NCBI GenBank assembly: GCA_965662735.1
Contig: CBFIIU010000026.1
Location: 1-11,897 of the forward strand
From: JAYODZ01 sp965662735
GTDB lineage: Bacteria > Pseudomonadota > Alphaproteobacteria > RS24
DNA length: 11,897 nucleotides
Direction: 5' to 3'
The translations under genes and the position numbers were made by a program. Shown piece by piece: positions 1 through 6,457 of the stretch (its first letter is position 1; every line of letters begins with the position of its first letter). The notes beneath the pieces are model-generated. The model did not search any database. It was not told the origin of the DNA and saw only the letters and a list, made by a program, of their open reading frames with translations.

Positions 1-1
1 C

Positions 2-82
2 GCCGAAACATTATCTGTTTATCGCGAATTGGTTGCCGACGCCCCCGCTGCAGCGGCTGTTTCAGGTCAGAGTGTAAAGTGA
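2..82 (+). CDS. 3' end of an upstream gene, possibly a glycosyltransferase
   Basis: Only the last 26 codons plus a TGA stop (80-82) are present. The visible peptide contains L-S-V-Y-R-E-L-V-A followed by an Ala-rich end. A (T/A)-L-x-x-Y-R-E-L tail is common at the C-terminus of GT4-type glycosyltransferases, but that resemblance rests on a few residues. The stop overlaps the GTG start of the next ORF by 4 bases (GTGA at 79-82), so the two genes are probably co-transcribed and translationally coupled. The next ORF also looks like a glycosyltransferase fragment, which weakly supports an envelope-sugar locus. The family call is inference; the reading frame and overlap are seen directly. Confidence 0.5.
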   Translation, partial: AETLSVYRELVADAPAAAAVSGQSVK

Positions 83-459
83 CAGCTTTGCGCCTATCGG
101 ATGAGCGTGGCGGAACGCTTTTAGTGCTTGTGGGGTGTCCTGATCATGAATGGGAGGAGGTGGAAGCTTTGCTTTCGCGCCGCACCCAAAACATCACCGT
201 TCTGGCGCGGGCCGACCAGCAAAAGACTATGATGCGATACCCATCTGTTGAATGTTGGGTGATCGACCGATTAGGGCTGAGGGGGTTTCTCGCCTTGATT
301 CGGCGTATTTCGTGGCGGCGCTTTGACCGTGTGATTGATCCATGGCCCCAGGCGTTCGGGTTTTTGCGCTATTGGGTTTGGCCGAGGCCCCATTGGCTCT
401 GTCAATCGGGCATCGGTGAGTTGCCTGTTGACTTACACGAAAACTCGCCTAAACACTGA
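79..459 (+). CDS. Short glycosyltransferase family 9-like protein (N-terminal half only)
   Basis: 126 residues from a GTG start coupled to the preceding stop. The layout resembles the N-terminal Rossmann-like half of ADP-heptose:LPS heptosyltransferases (GT9). A hydrophobic strand (L-L-V-L-V, about residues 14-18) comes first, then a helix and a strand I-T-V-L-A-R (39-44). Next is Y-P-S-V-E-C-W-V-I-D (54-63), a helix rich in Leu and Arg, then F-D-R-V-I-D (82-87). It ends with R-P-H-W near residues 103-106. Full GT9 enzymes are about 300-350 residues and carry the nucleotide-sugar site in the C-terminal half, which is absent. It may be a decayed gene or a standalone domain. No frameshift remnant is apparent between 460 and infC. 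The family call is by fold pattern and remains tentative. Confidence 0.5.
   Translation: MTALRLSDERGGTLLVLVGCPDHEWEEVEALLSRRTQNITVLARADQQKTMMRYPSVECWVIDRLGLRGFLALIRRISWRRFDRVIDPWPQAFGFLRYWVWPRPHWLCQSGIGELPVDLHENSPKH
428..456 (+). promoter_or_regulatory. Candidate infC promoter
   Basis: TTGACT (428-433, 5/6 to the -35 consensus) is followed after 16 bases by TAAACA (450-455, 3/6 to the -10 consensus). It lies inside the end of the preceding ORF and would start transcription near 462, about 45 bases before infC. The -10 is poor, so infC could instead be read through from upstream. Confidence 0.3.
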
Positions 460-483
460 AACGGCGCTAGGATAGCGTCAGTG
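454..483 (+). other. Bulged hairpin between the GT9-like ORF and infC
   Basis: CACTGA (454-459) pairs with TCAGTG (478-483), and CGCTA (465-469) pairs with TAGCG (473-477) around a 3-base loop. Five bases (460-464) bulge on the 5' side. The hairpin starts at the stop codon of the preceding ORF and ends 9 bases before the infC ribosome binding site. No T-run follows, so it is not a standard intrinsic terminator. It could be a 3'-end stabiliser or part of a structured infC leader. Confidence 0.4.
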
Positions 484-492
484 TAACAATCT

Positions 493-508
493 GAGGAGAA
501 AACCCATA
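493..508 (+). promoter_or_regulatory. infC ribosome binding site with AUA initiation codon
   Basis: GAGGAG (493-498) is followed after 7 bases by ATA at 506-508, which is in frame with IF3. No ATG, GTG or TTG lies between the in-frame stop TAG (473-475) and 521. The only conventional alternative, TTG at 521, sits 22 bases from the Shine-Dalgarno, which is too far. Starting at ATA restores an I-V-R-R-P N-terminus like that of alphaproteobacterial IF3 proteins. The E. coli infC gene uses AUU, and IF3 rejection of such codons gives autoregulation. Confidence 0.7.
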
Positions 509-1042
509 GTACGCAGACCTTTGAACGCGGCACCTACACGGGATGGCCCGCGTGTTAATCAACTGATCACCTCGTCGAAAGTTTTGGTGATTACCGACGA
601 TGGCGAGAAACTCGGCATCTTAGATATTGATACAGCATTAGCGATTGCGGAGGAGAGAGGGTTAGATCTTGTTGAGGTCTCTCCCAATGCAGACCCCCCT
701 GTTTGTAAGATTCTCGACTATGGTAAATTAAAATATCAAGAACAGAAAAAAGCGTCGGAAGCGCGCAAGAAGCAAAAGACTGTGGACGTCAAAGAGATCA
801 AAATGCGTCCCAATATCGATAAGCACGATTATGATGTCAAAATGCGGAGCGTGGTGAAATTCATCACTGAAGGCGATAAGGTTAAATTGACATTGCGCTT
901 TCGTGGTCGCGAAATGGCGCACCAAGAATTGGGCATGAATGTCTTAAATCGTGTGCGTGATGATGTCGCCGAAATTGCCAAAGCCGAAGCGATGCCCACA
1001 CTTGAAGGCCGGCAAATGATCATGGTGCTCGCACCTAAATGA
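506..1042 (+). CDS. infC: Translation initiation factor IF-3
   Basis: IF3 binds the 30S subunit, prevents premature 50S joining and proofreads the start codon and initiator tRNA. From the AUA at 506 the product is 178 residues; from TTG 521 it is 173, within the usual 170-180. Numbering from TTG: the N-terminal domain begins near G-P-R-V-N (9-13) and contains the conserved D-L-V-E-V-S-P-N-A-D-P-P-V-C-K-I-L-D-Y-G-K block (about 49-69). A basic Lys-rich linker with K-K-x-x-E-A-R-K-K-Q-K-T follows, then the C-terminal domain with V-K-E-I-K-M-R-P-N-I (about 90-99) and a conserved F-R-G-R-E-M-A-H stretch. The AUA start suggests autoregulation by IF3 itself. The gene is monocistronic at its 3' end because a strong terminator follows. 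It is separated from rpmI-rplT by an opposing gene. Confidence 0.97.
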   Translation: MVRRPLNAAPTRDGPRVNQLITSSKVLVITDDGEKLGILDIDTALAIAEERGLDLVEVSPNADPPVCKILDYGKLKYQEQKKASEARKKQKTVDVKEIKMRPNIDKHDYDVKMRSVVKFITEGDKVKLTLRFRGREMAHQELGMNVLNRVRDDVAEIAKAEAMPTLEGRQMIMVLAPK

Positions 1043-1062
1043 TTCAACTCAGATAATGATAT

Positions 1063-1095
1063 CGCCCCTGAAGCATGTGCTCAGGGGCGTTTTTT
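1063..1095 (+). terminator. Intrinsic terminator of infC
   Basis: A perfect 9-bp GC-rich stem, CGCCCCTGA (1063-1071) with TCAGGGGCG (1081-1089), encloses a 9-base loop and is followed by six Ts (1090-1095). It starts 20 bases after the infC stop. The opposing phosphodiesterase gene ends 19 bases downstream of the T-run, so the same stem may also slow transcription from that side, although no T-run exists in the minus orientation. Confidence 0.9.
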
Positions 1096-1113
1096 ATCTG
1101 TCCATGGCAAAAC

Positions 1114-2043
1114 TTAGATAATAAAGAGATCGGGCCGGTCGGTAATTAAAGCCGAAACGCCGCGATCGGCGAGGCGGTCGCCCATCTTTGCGTCATTGAT
1201 CGTCCACGCATAAATCTCCAATCCCAGCTCATACGCAAGCTTCGCATGCTCTTCGGTAATATCGGCGCCATAGGCGCACCAACCTGTTGCTTTGGCAGAA
1301 GCCATGGCCTGCAAGACAGCTTCTCCATGACGGGTCGCCTTCATGTCGCGCCAATCATGGCCCGCCCACCAAGGAGCCCCGCGTGCCGAAAGCTCTCTAA
1401 TTTTTGCAGTCTTTTGACCCATATTTTGATCCGAGGCGGTGGGGTCGGTTTCATGGAAAGGCAAAGTAGTGTAGCCGTGGCGAATATCTGGAAATTGATG
1501 ACGAACATAATCGAGGCATCTCCAATCAAATGAGACGATTGAAAGCTGGGCGAGCCGTGTCGCGGCAGGGCGCCAATCGGTTATGACCTGACAAAAGCGC
1601 TCCGCAAGACGCTCAGCGGCAGCCGCGTCTAACATGTCAGTTTTGAGTTCGGCAAAGAGCTGAAAATGGGGTGGCGCTGCGCGATCAATGAGCGCCAGTA
1701 AATCCGTGAATAAGGGAATGGGGCTATGGGGGATGGGCGTGAAATCCGGCTCCGACTGACGATTACGGTCGAGGCCGACATCTATGCCGTCGAGATCTCC
1801 GAGTGACAAGGCGGATAAGAGGGCCGTTGGGGGGCTGAGCCATTGCCCATGTTTGCGCGCATGGGAAGGTCGCAGACAGTCATCATGATAGATCACGAGC
1901 GTGCCATCCTTCAGGCACTGAATATCAAACTCAATGCCGTCGGCGCCCATAGCTATGGCGTTTTCAAAGGCACCGAGCGTATTTTCGGGCCATAAAGCGG
2001 CGCCGCCGCGATGAGCAATAATTTCTGGGCTTAGGGTGCGCAT
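1114..2043 (-). CDS. Glycerophosphodiester phosphodiesterase (cytosolic, UgpQ type)
   Basis: Hydrolyses glycerophosphodiesters such as glycerophosphocholine or glycerophosphoethanolamine to glycerol-3-phosphate and the free alcohol, in phospholipid turnover and phosphate scavenging. The 309-residue product shows the GDPD signature in order: H11-R12-G13-G14, P19-E20-N21-T22, E38-x-D40 and H53-D-D. H11 and H53 are the expected acid/base pair, and E38 and D40 the metal ligands. The C-terminal part retains F-A-E-L-K-T-D and ends with W-T-I-N-D and L-I-T-D-R-P, as in TIM-barrel GDPDs. There is no signal peptide, so a cytoplasmic location is expected. A GGAGA ribosome binding site precedes the ATG by about 7 bases. 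The gene stands alone on the minus strand between infC and rpmI, with no transporter in view. Confidence 0.93.
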   Translation of the reverse strand: MRTLSPEIIAHRGGAALWPENTLGAFENAIAMGADGIEFDIQCLKDGTLVIYHDDCLRPSHARKHGQWLSPPTALLSALSLGDLDGIDVGLDRNRQSEPDFTPIPHSPIPLFTDLLALIDRAAPPHFQLFAELKTDMLDAAAAERLAERFCQVITDWRPAATRLAQLSIVSFDWRCLDYVRHQFPDIRHGYTTLPFHETDPTASDQNMGQKTAKIRELSARGAPWWAGHDWRDMKATRHGEAVLQAMASAKATGWCAYGADITEEHAKLAYELGLEIYAWTINDAKMGDRLADRGVSALITDRPDLFII

Positions 2044-2088
2044 GGCGCTTCTCCATTGAGCGGGCTGCGATAAGTTTGTTGGTTACGC

Positions 2089-2124
2089 TCAACACAGACG
2101 CTGTGTTTGACCTGACGGAGTATA
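2089..2124 (-). promoter_or_regulatory. Candidate phosphodiesterase promoter region with a dyad
   Basis: On the minus strand TATACT (2124-2119) is a good -10-like hexamer, though I see no convincing -35 at the right distance. Just downstream an inverted repeat, AACACAG (2091-2097) and CTGTGTT (2101-2107) around a 3-base spacer, extends to TCA/TGA with one bulged base. It would lie at the start of the transcript or act as an operator. The position suits regulation of the phosphodiesterase gene. Confidence 0.35.
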
Positions 2125-2179
2125 GCGCTGCAATGCGGGCGAGGGTACTCAAATGACCCATTTAGGGCAGATTTTCGCC

Positions 2180-2207
2180 TTGCAAATGATCCAATTTGCC
2201 GTATAAA
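2180..2207 (+). promoter_or_regulatory. Promoter of rpmI-rplT-pheS-pheT
   Basis: TTGCAA (2180-2185, 4/6) and TATAAA (2202-2207, 5/6) are separated by 16 bases. Transcription would begin near 2214 and give a leader of about 100 bases. This is the best sigma70-like match upstream of rpmI and explains expression of the operon independently of infC. Confidence 0.6.
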
Positions 2208-2314
2208 TCGGGTCGCTCGAGATAGTTCGAGACGGAGCGGGGCGGCTAAGGGCTGCCGGGCCTGCTCGAAAAGCAAGTGTTTTTGGACGTCTATTTGTCC
2301 TAAAGGAGAGCAAA
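2208..2314 (+). other. Structured leader of the rpmI operon
   Basis: The gap between the promoter and rpmI holds short hairpins. CTCGA/TCGAG flank GATAGT near 2216-2231. GGCGGC (2241-2246) pairs with GCTGCC (2252-2257). TGCT (2263-2266) pairs with AGCA (2272-2275), followed four bases later by five Ts (2280-2284). In other bacteria this operon's leader carries L20-binding translational control or attenuation. Here the stems are short, and their role is inference. The rpmI ribosome binding site AAAGGAG (2302-2308) lies just beyond. Confidence 0.35.
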
Positions 2315-2512
2315 ATGCCCAAAATGAAGACCAAAAGTGGGGCGAAGAAGCGTTTTAAGCTGACCGCCTCAGGAAAAGTCCGTGCGGGCCAAACCGGCAA
2401 GCGGCATGGAATGATCAAACGCACTAACAAGCAAATTCGTGACAAACGCGGTACAGTGATCCTGTCGGCGGCGGATGCTAAAGTCGTGCGCAAATTTTTA
2501 CCTTACGGCTGA
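2315..2512 (+). CDS. rpmI: Large-subunit ribosomal protein bL35
   Basis: 65 residues, the usual length. It opens with M-P-K-M-K-T-K-S-G-A-K-K-R-F and contains G-K-V-R, K-R-H and L-P-Y at the expected places, with a strongly basic composition. The ribosome binding site AAAGGAG lies 6 bases before the ATG. It is the first gene of the operon, and rplT begins 14 bases after its stop. bL35 is assembled into the 50S subunit. Confidence 0.98.
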   Translation: MPKMKTKSGAKKRFKLTASGKVRAGQTGKRHGMIKRTNKQIRDKRGTVILSAADAKVVRKFLPYG

Positions 2513-2526
2513 GCAGGGAGTAACCA

Positions 2527-2883
2527 ATGTCTCGTGTAAAACGCGGCGTGACTTCGCATGCACGCCATAAAAAAATTCTGAGCAAAGCGAAGGGCTATTA
2601 TGGCCGTCGCAAAAGTACAATTAAAGTCGCCAAGCAAGCCGTCACGAAAGCTGGGCAATATGCCTATCGTGACCGGCGTGTTCGCAAGCGGAATTTCCGT
2701 GCCTTGTGGATTCAGCGCATCAATGCAGCCACACGGCAGCATGGATTGACCTATGGCCGATTTATCGATGGGCTGAATAAGGCTGGAATTGAAGTGGACC
2801 GCAAAGTCTTGTCTGACCTTGCTATTCATCAGCCTGAGGCCTTTGAGGCCATGGTCGGTAAAGCGCGCGAGGCGTTGAGCTAG
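2527..2883 (+). CDS. rplT: Large-subunit ribosomal protein bL20
   Basis: 118 residues, normal for bL20, an early 50S assembly protein that binds 23S rRNA and, in several bacteria, represses its own operon. The N-terminal extension M-S-R-V-K-R-G-V-T and A-K-G-Y-Y-G-R-R-K are characteristic. They are followed by Y-A-Y-R-D-R-R-V-R-K-R-N-F-R and L-W-I-Q-R-I-N-A-A, then the globular C-terminal domain with Y-G-R-F-I-D-G-L. AGGGAG (2515-2520) sits 6 bases before the ATG. pheS follows only 6 bases after the stop. Confidence 0.98.
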   Translation: MSRVKRGVTSHARHKKILSKAKGYYGRRKSTIKVAKQAVTKAGQYAYRDRRVRKRNFRALWIQRINAATRQHGLTYGRFIDGLNKAGIEVDRKVLSDLAIHQPEAFEAMVGKAREALS

Positions 2884-2889
2884 GCCAGA

Positions 2890-3975
2890 ATGGCTGAGGC
2901 GCAAATCGAACAGCTAGAAGCAACGCTGATTGCACAAATAGAGCAGGCCGCAGATATTGCGGCCCTCGAGGCTGTGCGCGTTTCGGCGCTGGGTAAAAAA
3001 GGCTCAGTGTCGGAATTGCTGAAATCCTTGGGTGGCATGGATCCTGAAACACGGAAAACCATGGGCCCTAAAATTAATGGATTGAAGCAACGCCTCACGG
3101 ATCTCATCTCGGATAAGAAAGAGGCGCTCGAGGCGGGCGCTTTAGCACAACGCCTGGCGGAAGAGTTCATGGATATGAGCTTGCCCGTCTTTGCGGCGCC
3201 CCAGACGCAAGGGCGCATTCATCCTGTGAGCCAAGTGCTTGATGAGTTATCCGCGATTTTTGCCGATCTCGGTTTTGCGATCGCTGATGGCCCAGATATT
3301 GAGACGGATTTTTATAACTTCACCGCCCTGAATATTCCCGAGAGCCATCCGGCGCGGCAAATGCATGACACTTTTTATTTTCCGGGGGACGACGCGCCCC
3401 TCTTGCTGCGCACCCATACCAGCCCCGTACAAATTCGGACAATGGAAGCCGGGCAGCCTCCCTTTCGATTTGTTGCTCCCGGGCGCACGTATCGGTGCGA
3501 CAGTGACCAAACTCATACTCCCATGTTTCACCAGATTGAAGGCTTGGTGGTTGATGAGCATACCCATCTCGGCCATTTAAAATGGACATTAGAGTCGTTC
3601 CTGTCGGCCTTTTTTGAGGTCGAGCATGTCGAGCTCCGTTTCCGGCCAAGCTATTTTCCTTTTACCGAGCCGAGCATGGAGGTCGATTTACAATGTGATC
3701 GGTCCGGCGGCGTGGTGAAAATTGGTCAAGGTCGAGACTGGATGGAAATTGGGGGCAGTGGCATGGTGCATCCCGCTGTTTTACGTCATGCGGGCGTTGA
3801 TCCTGACCGTTTCCAGGGCTTTGCCTTTGGCATGGGCGTCGACCGTCTGGCCATGCTCAAATATGGCATGCCGGATCTTCGCGCCTTTTTCGATGCTGAT
3901 TTGCGCTGGTTGAGGCATTATGGCTTTCTGCCTTTCGACGTGCCTGAGCTGGCACGCGGCCTATCGGATCAATAG
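2890..3975 (+). CDS. pheS: Phenylalanyl-tRNA synthetase alpha subunit
   Basis: Catalytic subunit of the alpha2-beta2 class II synthetase that charges tRNA-Phe. 361 residues, slightly longer than the E. coli protein. Residues 1 to about 90 form the N-terminal coiled-coil tRNA arm. Motif 1 lies around H111-P-V-S-Q-V with the following D-G-P-D-I-E-T-D. Motif 2 is G198-R-T-Y-R-C-D through H214-Q-I-E-G. Motif 3 is F311-A-F-G-M-G-V-D-R-L. A312 matches the Ala294 of E. coli PheS that sets amino-acid pocket size, so normal Phe specificity is expected. The gene starts 6 bases after the rplT stop with no clear Shine-Dalgarno, suggesting translation coupled to rplT. The stop overlaps the pheT ribosome binding site. 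Confidence 0.98.
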   Translation: MAEAQIEQLEATLIAQIEQAADIAALEAVRVSALGKKGSVSELLKSLGGMDPETRKTMGPKINGLKQRLTDLISDKKEALEAGALAQRLAEEFMDMSLPVFAAPQTQGRIHPVSQVLDELSAIFADLGFAIADGPDIETDFYNFTALNIPESHPARQMHDTFYFPGDDAPLLLRTHTSPVQIRTMEAGQPPFRFVAPGRTYRCDSDQTHTPMFHQIEGLVVDEHTHLGHLKWTLESFLSAFFEVEHVELRFRPSYFPFTEPSMEVDLQCDRSGGVVKIGQGRDWMEIGGSGMVHPAVLRHAGVDPDRFQGFAFGMGVDRLAMLKYGMPDLRAFFDADLRWLRHYGFLPFDVPELARGLSDQ

Positions 3976-3984
3976 GAGGGGCGT

Positions 3985-6372
3985 ATGAAGTTTACCCTTT
4001 CTTGGTTGCATGACCATCTCGAGACCGAGGCGTCGCTCGATGAAATTGTCAAAACCCTGACCGTGATCGGGCTTGAGGTCGAACAGGTGGATGATCCGAG
4101 TGCGCAACTTGCTGCGTTTTCGGTTGCCCAAATTATTTCTGCCGAACCACATCCTGATGCCGATCGTTTGCGTCTGTGTGTCGTAAGGTCGGCCGAAGGA
4201 GAACATCAGGTCGTTTGCGGCGCACCCAATGCGCGGGCCGGATTAAAAGGTATTTTTGCCCCCGAAGGGTCCACGATCCCTGCGTCGGGCATGGTGTTGA
4301 AAAAAGCCAAAATTCGAGGTGTCGAAAGCCGTGGCATGATGTGCTCCGCCGCTGAGCTGGGCTTATCGGACGACCATGACGGTATTATTGAGATCGACGA
4401 GGATGTCGCCATTGGGACGCCGGCCGCCGAGGCGATGGGCTCACTCGATCCAGTGATTGAGATTGCCATCACCCCCAACCGTCCAGACTGCCTCGGTGTG
4501 CGGGGGATTGCGCGCGATCTGGCCGCCTATGGCCTGGGACGCATGATCGACGAAAAGCCATACACGTTTACCGAGGGCGCGGCCTGCCCCATCAAAATAG
4601 AAACCGATCCTGCATTATGCCCCGCCTTTGCAGGTCGGGTCATCTCCGGTGTGTCAAATGGGGCGGCGCCGCAATGGATGAGCGAGCGGTTGGTGGCGGT
4701 TGGATTGCGCCCGATTAACGCATTGGTCGATATTACGAATTATATTTCGATCGACCGAGGACGGCCCTTACATGTGTATGACCTGTCTAAACTTTCTGGG
4801 ACGGTTCGAGCACGGGCTGGGCGTGCTGGTGAGGCCTTCACCGCGCTCAATGATCTTTCCTATGAGGTGACGGATAAAGATTGTGTGATTGCCGATGACC
4901 AGAGCGTGTTGGGACTGGGTGGCATTATGGGTGGCGCCGCTTCGGGATGTTCGCTCGAAACACACGACGTCTTAATCGAGAGCGCCTATTTTCCCGCAGA
5001 GATGATTGCCCGCTCGGGACGACATCATCAAATCGATAGCGATGCACGCTACCGTTTTGAACGTGGTGTCGACCCACAATCGGTGATGAGCGGGCTCGAT
5101 TTGGCCACCGAGATGATCCTAAGCTTATGTGGCGGCAGTGCGAGCCAAAGCACACTGGCCGGAACACCGCCCCAGCCTGACCTGGTCATCGATTTTGACC
5201 CGGCGCGCGTTCACGCATTGACCGGAGTTGAGATATCTGACGAGGAGATCAAGGGTATTTTAACGCGTCTTGGCTTTGAGGTGGCGTCGTCAACACAGCG
5301 CTGGCGTGTTTCAGTTCCTTCTTGGCGGCCTGATATTCATGGCGTGCCGGATCTGATTGAGGAAGTCATCCGAATTTATGGGCTCGATAATGTGCCTTCC
5401 ATTGCCTTGCCGCGCGCCCATCCGGTAGCGCGTCCTACGCTCACCACGGCGCAAAAGCGCGCCGCACTCATCCGCCGTGTCTTGGCGGGTTCCGGTTTGG
5501 TTGAAGCGGTGACTTGGTCATTCATTCCCGAGGCGCAAGCTCAGGCGTTCGGGGGGACGCCGGCTCTGACCCTGGCTAATCCCATTTCGGTTGACCTGTC
5601 GACCATGCGGCCCAGTCTTTTACCCGGTCTCGTGAGTGCCGCGCAGCGCAATAAGGCGCGCGGAGCCGACCATTTTGGCTTATTTGAAGTCGGCCAGATT
5701 TTTGATGCGTTAGAACCTGGTGCGCAACGTCTCTGCGCGGCCGGTGTTCGGATTGGGGCAAGTCACGCTAAAAACTGGCAGTCTGCTGGGGTGCCCTCCG
5801 ATGGTTTTTCGGTGAAATGCGATGTGCTGACGGTTTTGTCGGCTTTGGGTGTTGCTGGCGAGAGCCTGCGCATCGGGCGAGAGGTGCCAAAGTGGTATCA
5901 TCCGGGTCAGTCGGGCGTGATCTTCCGCGATCCGCGCACGCCGATTGCGTTTTTTGGGCTTTTGCATCCTCACGTGGCGCGTGATTTCGACATGACGGGC
6001 GATGTGGCTTGCTTTGAAATATTTCCGGCGGCCCTACCTGCGCCAAAACAGCGCGCAATGCGCACCAAAGCGGCGCTCGAGCTTTCGCCATTTCCGGCGG
6101 TACGGCGTGATTTTGCCTTTGAGGTCGATGCTCATATTGCCGCAGACGATGTGGTCCGCGCGGCCCGCGGGGCCTCGCGCGAGATGATATCCGATGTTTC
6201 CGTTTTTGACGTATTTAGCGGCGCGGGTCTCGCTGATGGGCGCAAATCGCTGGCGATTTCTGTTGTTTTGCAGCCCCAAACCGCCACATTGACCGATGCG
6301 GAAATCGACGACATTAGCGCCCAAATTATTGCGGCCATCACGAAAGCAACCGGTGCGCAATTGCGCGGTTGA
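3985..6372 (+). CDS. pheT: Phenylalanyl-tRNA synthetase beta subunit
   Basis: 795 residues, the normal bacterial length. Domains in order: an N-terminal tRNA-binding OB fold (about 40-150, with P-H-P-D-A-D-R-L at 55-62 and V-C-G-A-P-N at 77-82); the B3/B4 editing region (about 215-380, with I-N-A-L-V-D-I-T-N-Y at 244-253); and a B5 domain (about 400-475, with W-R-P-D-I-H-G-V-P-D-L-I-E-E at 447-460). A catalytic-like core follows, then a C-terminal anticodon-binding FDX-ACB domain from about residue 700 (F-P-A-V-R-R-D-F-A-F onwards). AGGAGG (3974-3979) lies 5 bases before the ATG and overlaps the pheS stop. Editing residues appear intact by eye. A 12-base palindrome GCGCAATTGCGC (6355-6366) lies at the end of the coding region. 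Confidence 0.98.
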   Translation: MKFTLSWLHDHLETEASLDEIVKTLTVIGLEVEQVDDPSAQLAAFSVAQIISAEPHPDADRLRLCVVRSAEGEHQVVCGAPNARAGLKGIFAPEGSTIPASGMVLKKAKIRGVESRGMMCSAAELGLSDDHDGIIEIDEDVAIGTPAAEAMGSLDPVIEIAITPNRPDCLGVRGIARDLAAYGLGRMIDEKPYTFTEGAACPIKIETDPALCPAFAGRVISGVSNGAAPQWMSERLVAVGLRPINALVDITNYISIDRGRPLHVYDLSKLSGTVRARAGRAGEAFTALNDLSYEVTDKDCVIADDQSVLGLGGIMGGAASGCSLETHDVLIESAYFPAEMIARSGRHHQIDSDARYRFERGVDPQSVMSGLDLATEMILSLCGGSASQSTLAGTPPQPDLVIDFDPARVHALTGVEISDEEIKGILTRLGFEVASSTQRWRVSVPSWRPDIHGVPDLIEEVIRIYGLDNVPSIALPRAHPVARPTLTTAQKRAALIRRVLAGSGLVEAVTWSFIPEAQAQAFGGTPALTLANPISVDLSTMRPSLLPGLVSAAQRNKARGADHFGLFEVGQIFDALEPGAQRLCAAGVRIGASHAKNWQSAGVPSDGFSVKCDVLTVLSALGVAGESLRIGREVPKWYHPGQSGVIFRDPRTPIAFFGLLHPHVARDFDMTGDVACFEIFPAALPAPKQRAMRTKAALELSPFPAVRRDFAFEVDAHIAADDVVRAARGASREMISDVSVFDVFSGAGLADGRKSLAISVVLQPQTATLTDAEIDDISAQIIAAITKATGAQLRG

Positions 6373-6422
6373 TCGGCTTAATTCCGTTTAACATCTTTCC
6401 TGTAGATGCGCTGCTTTGCCAA

Positions 6423-6451
6423 TTGGCTAAAGTTCAAACCGGTGCTATATC
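6423..6451 (+). promoter_or_regulatory. lepA promoter placing the start site at the ATG
   Basis: TTGGCT (6423-6428) and TATATC (6446-6451) are separated by exactly 17 bases. Six to seven bases past the -10 is 6457-6458, the A of the lepA ATG. No Shine-Dalgarno-like sequence lies in the 20 bases before the ATG. Together this predicts a leaderless lepA transcript. Confidence 0.55.
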
Positions 6452-6457
6452 CCGCTT

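Noticed and set aside
1246..1533. Plus-strand 95-codon frame inside the phosphodiesterase
   Set aside because: It is antisense to a well-supported GDPD gene with intact catalytic motifs, and has no ribosome binding site.
6355..6366. GCGCAATTGCGC palindrome at the pheT 3' end as terminator
   Set aside because: It is inside the coding sequence, has no T-run, and palindromes of this length occur by chance in such composition.
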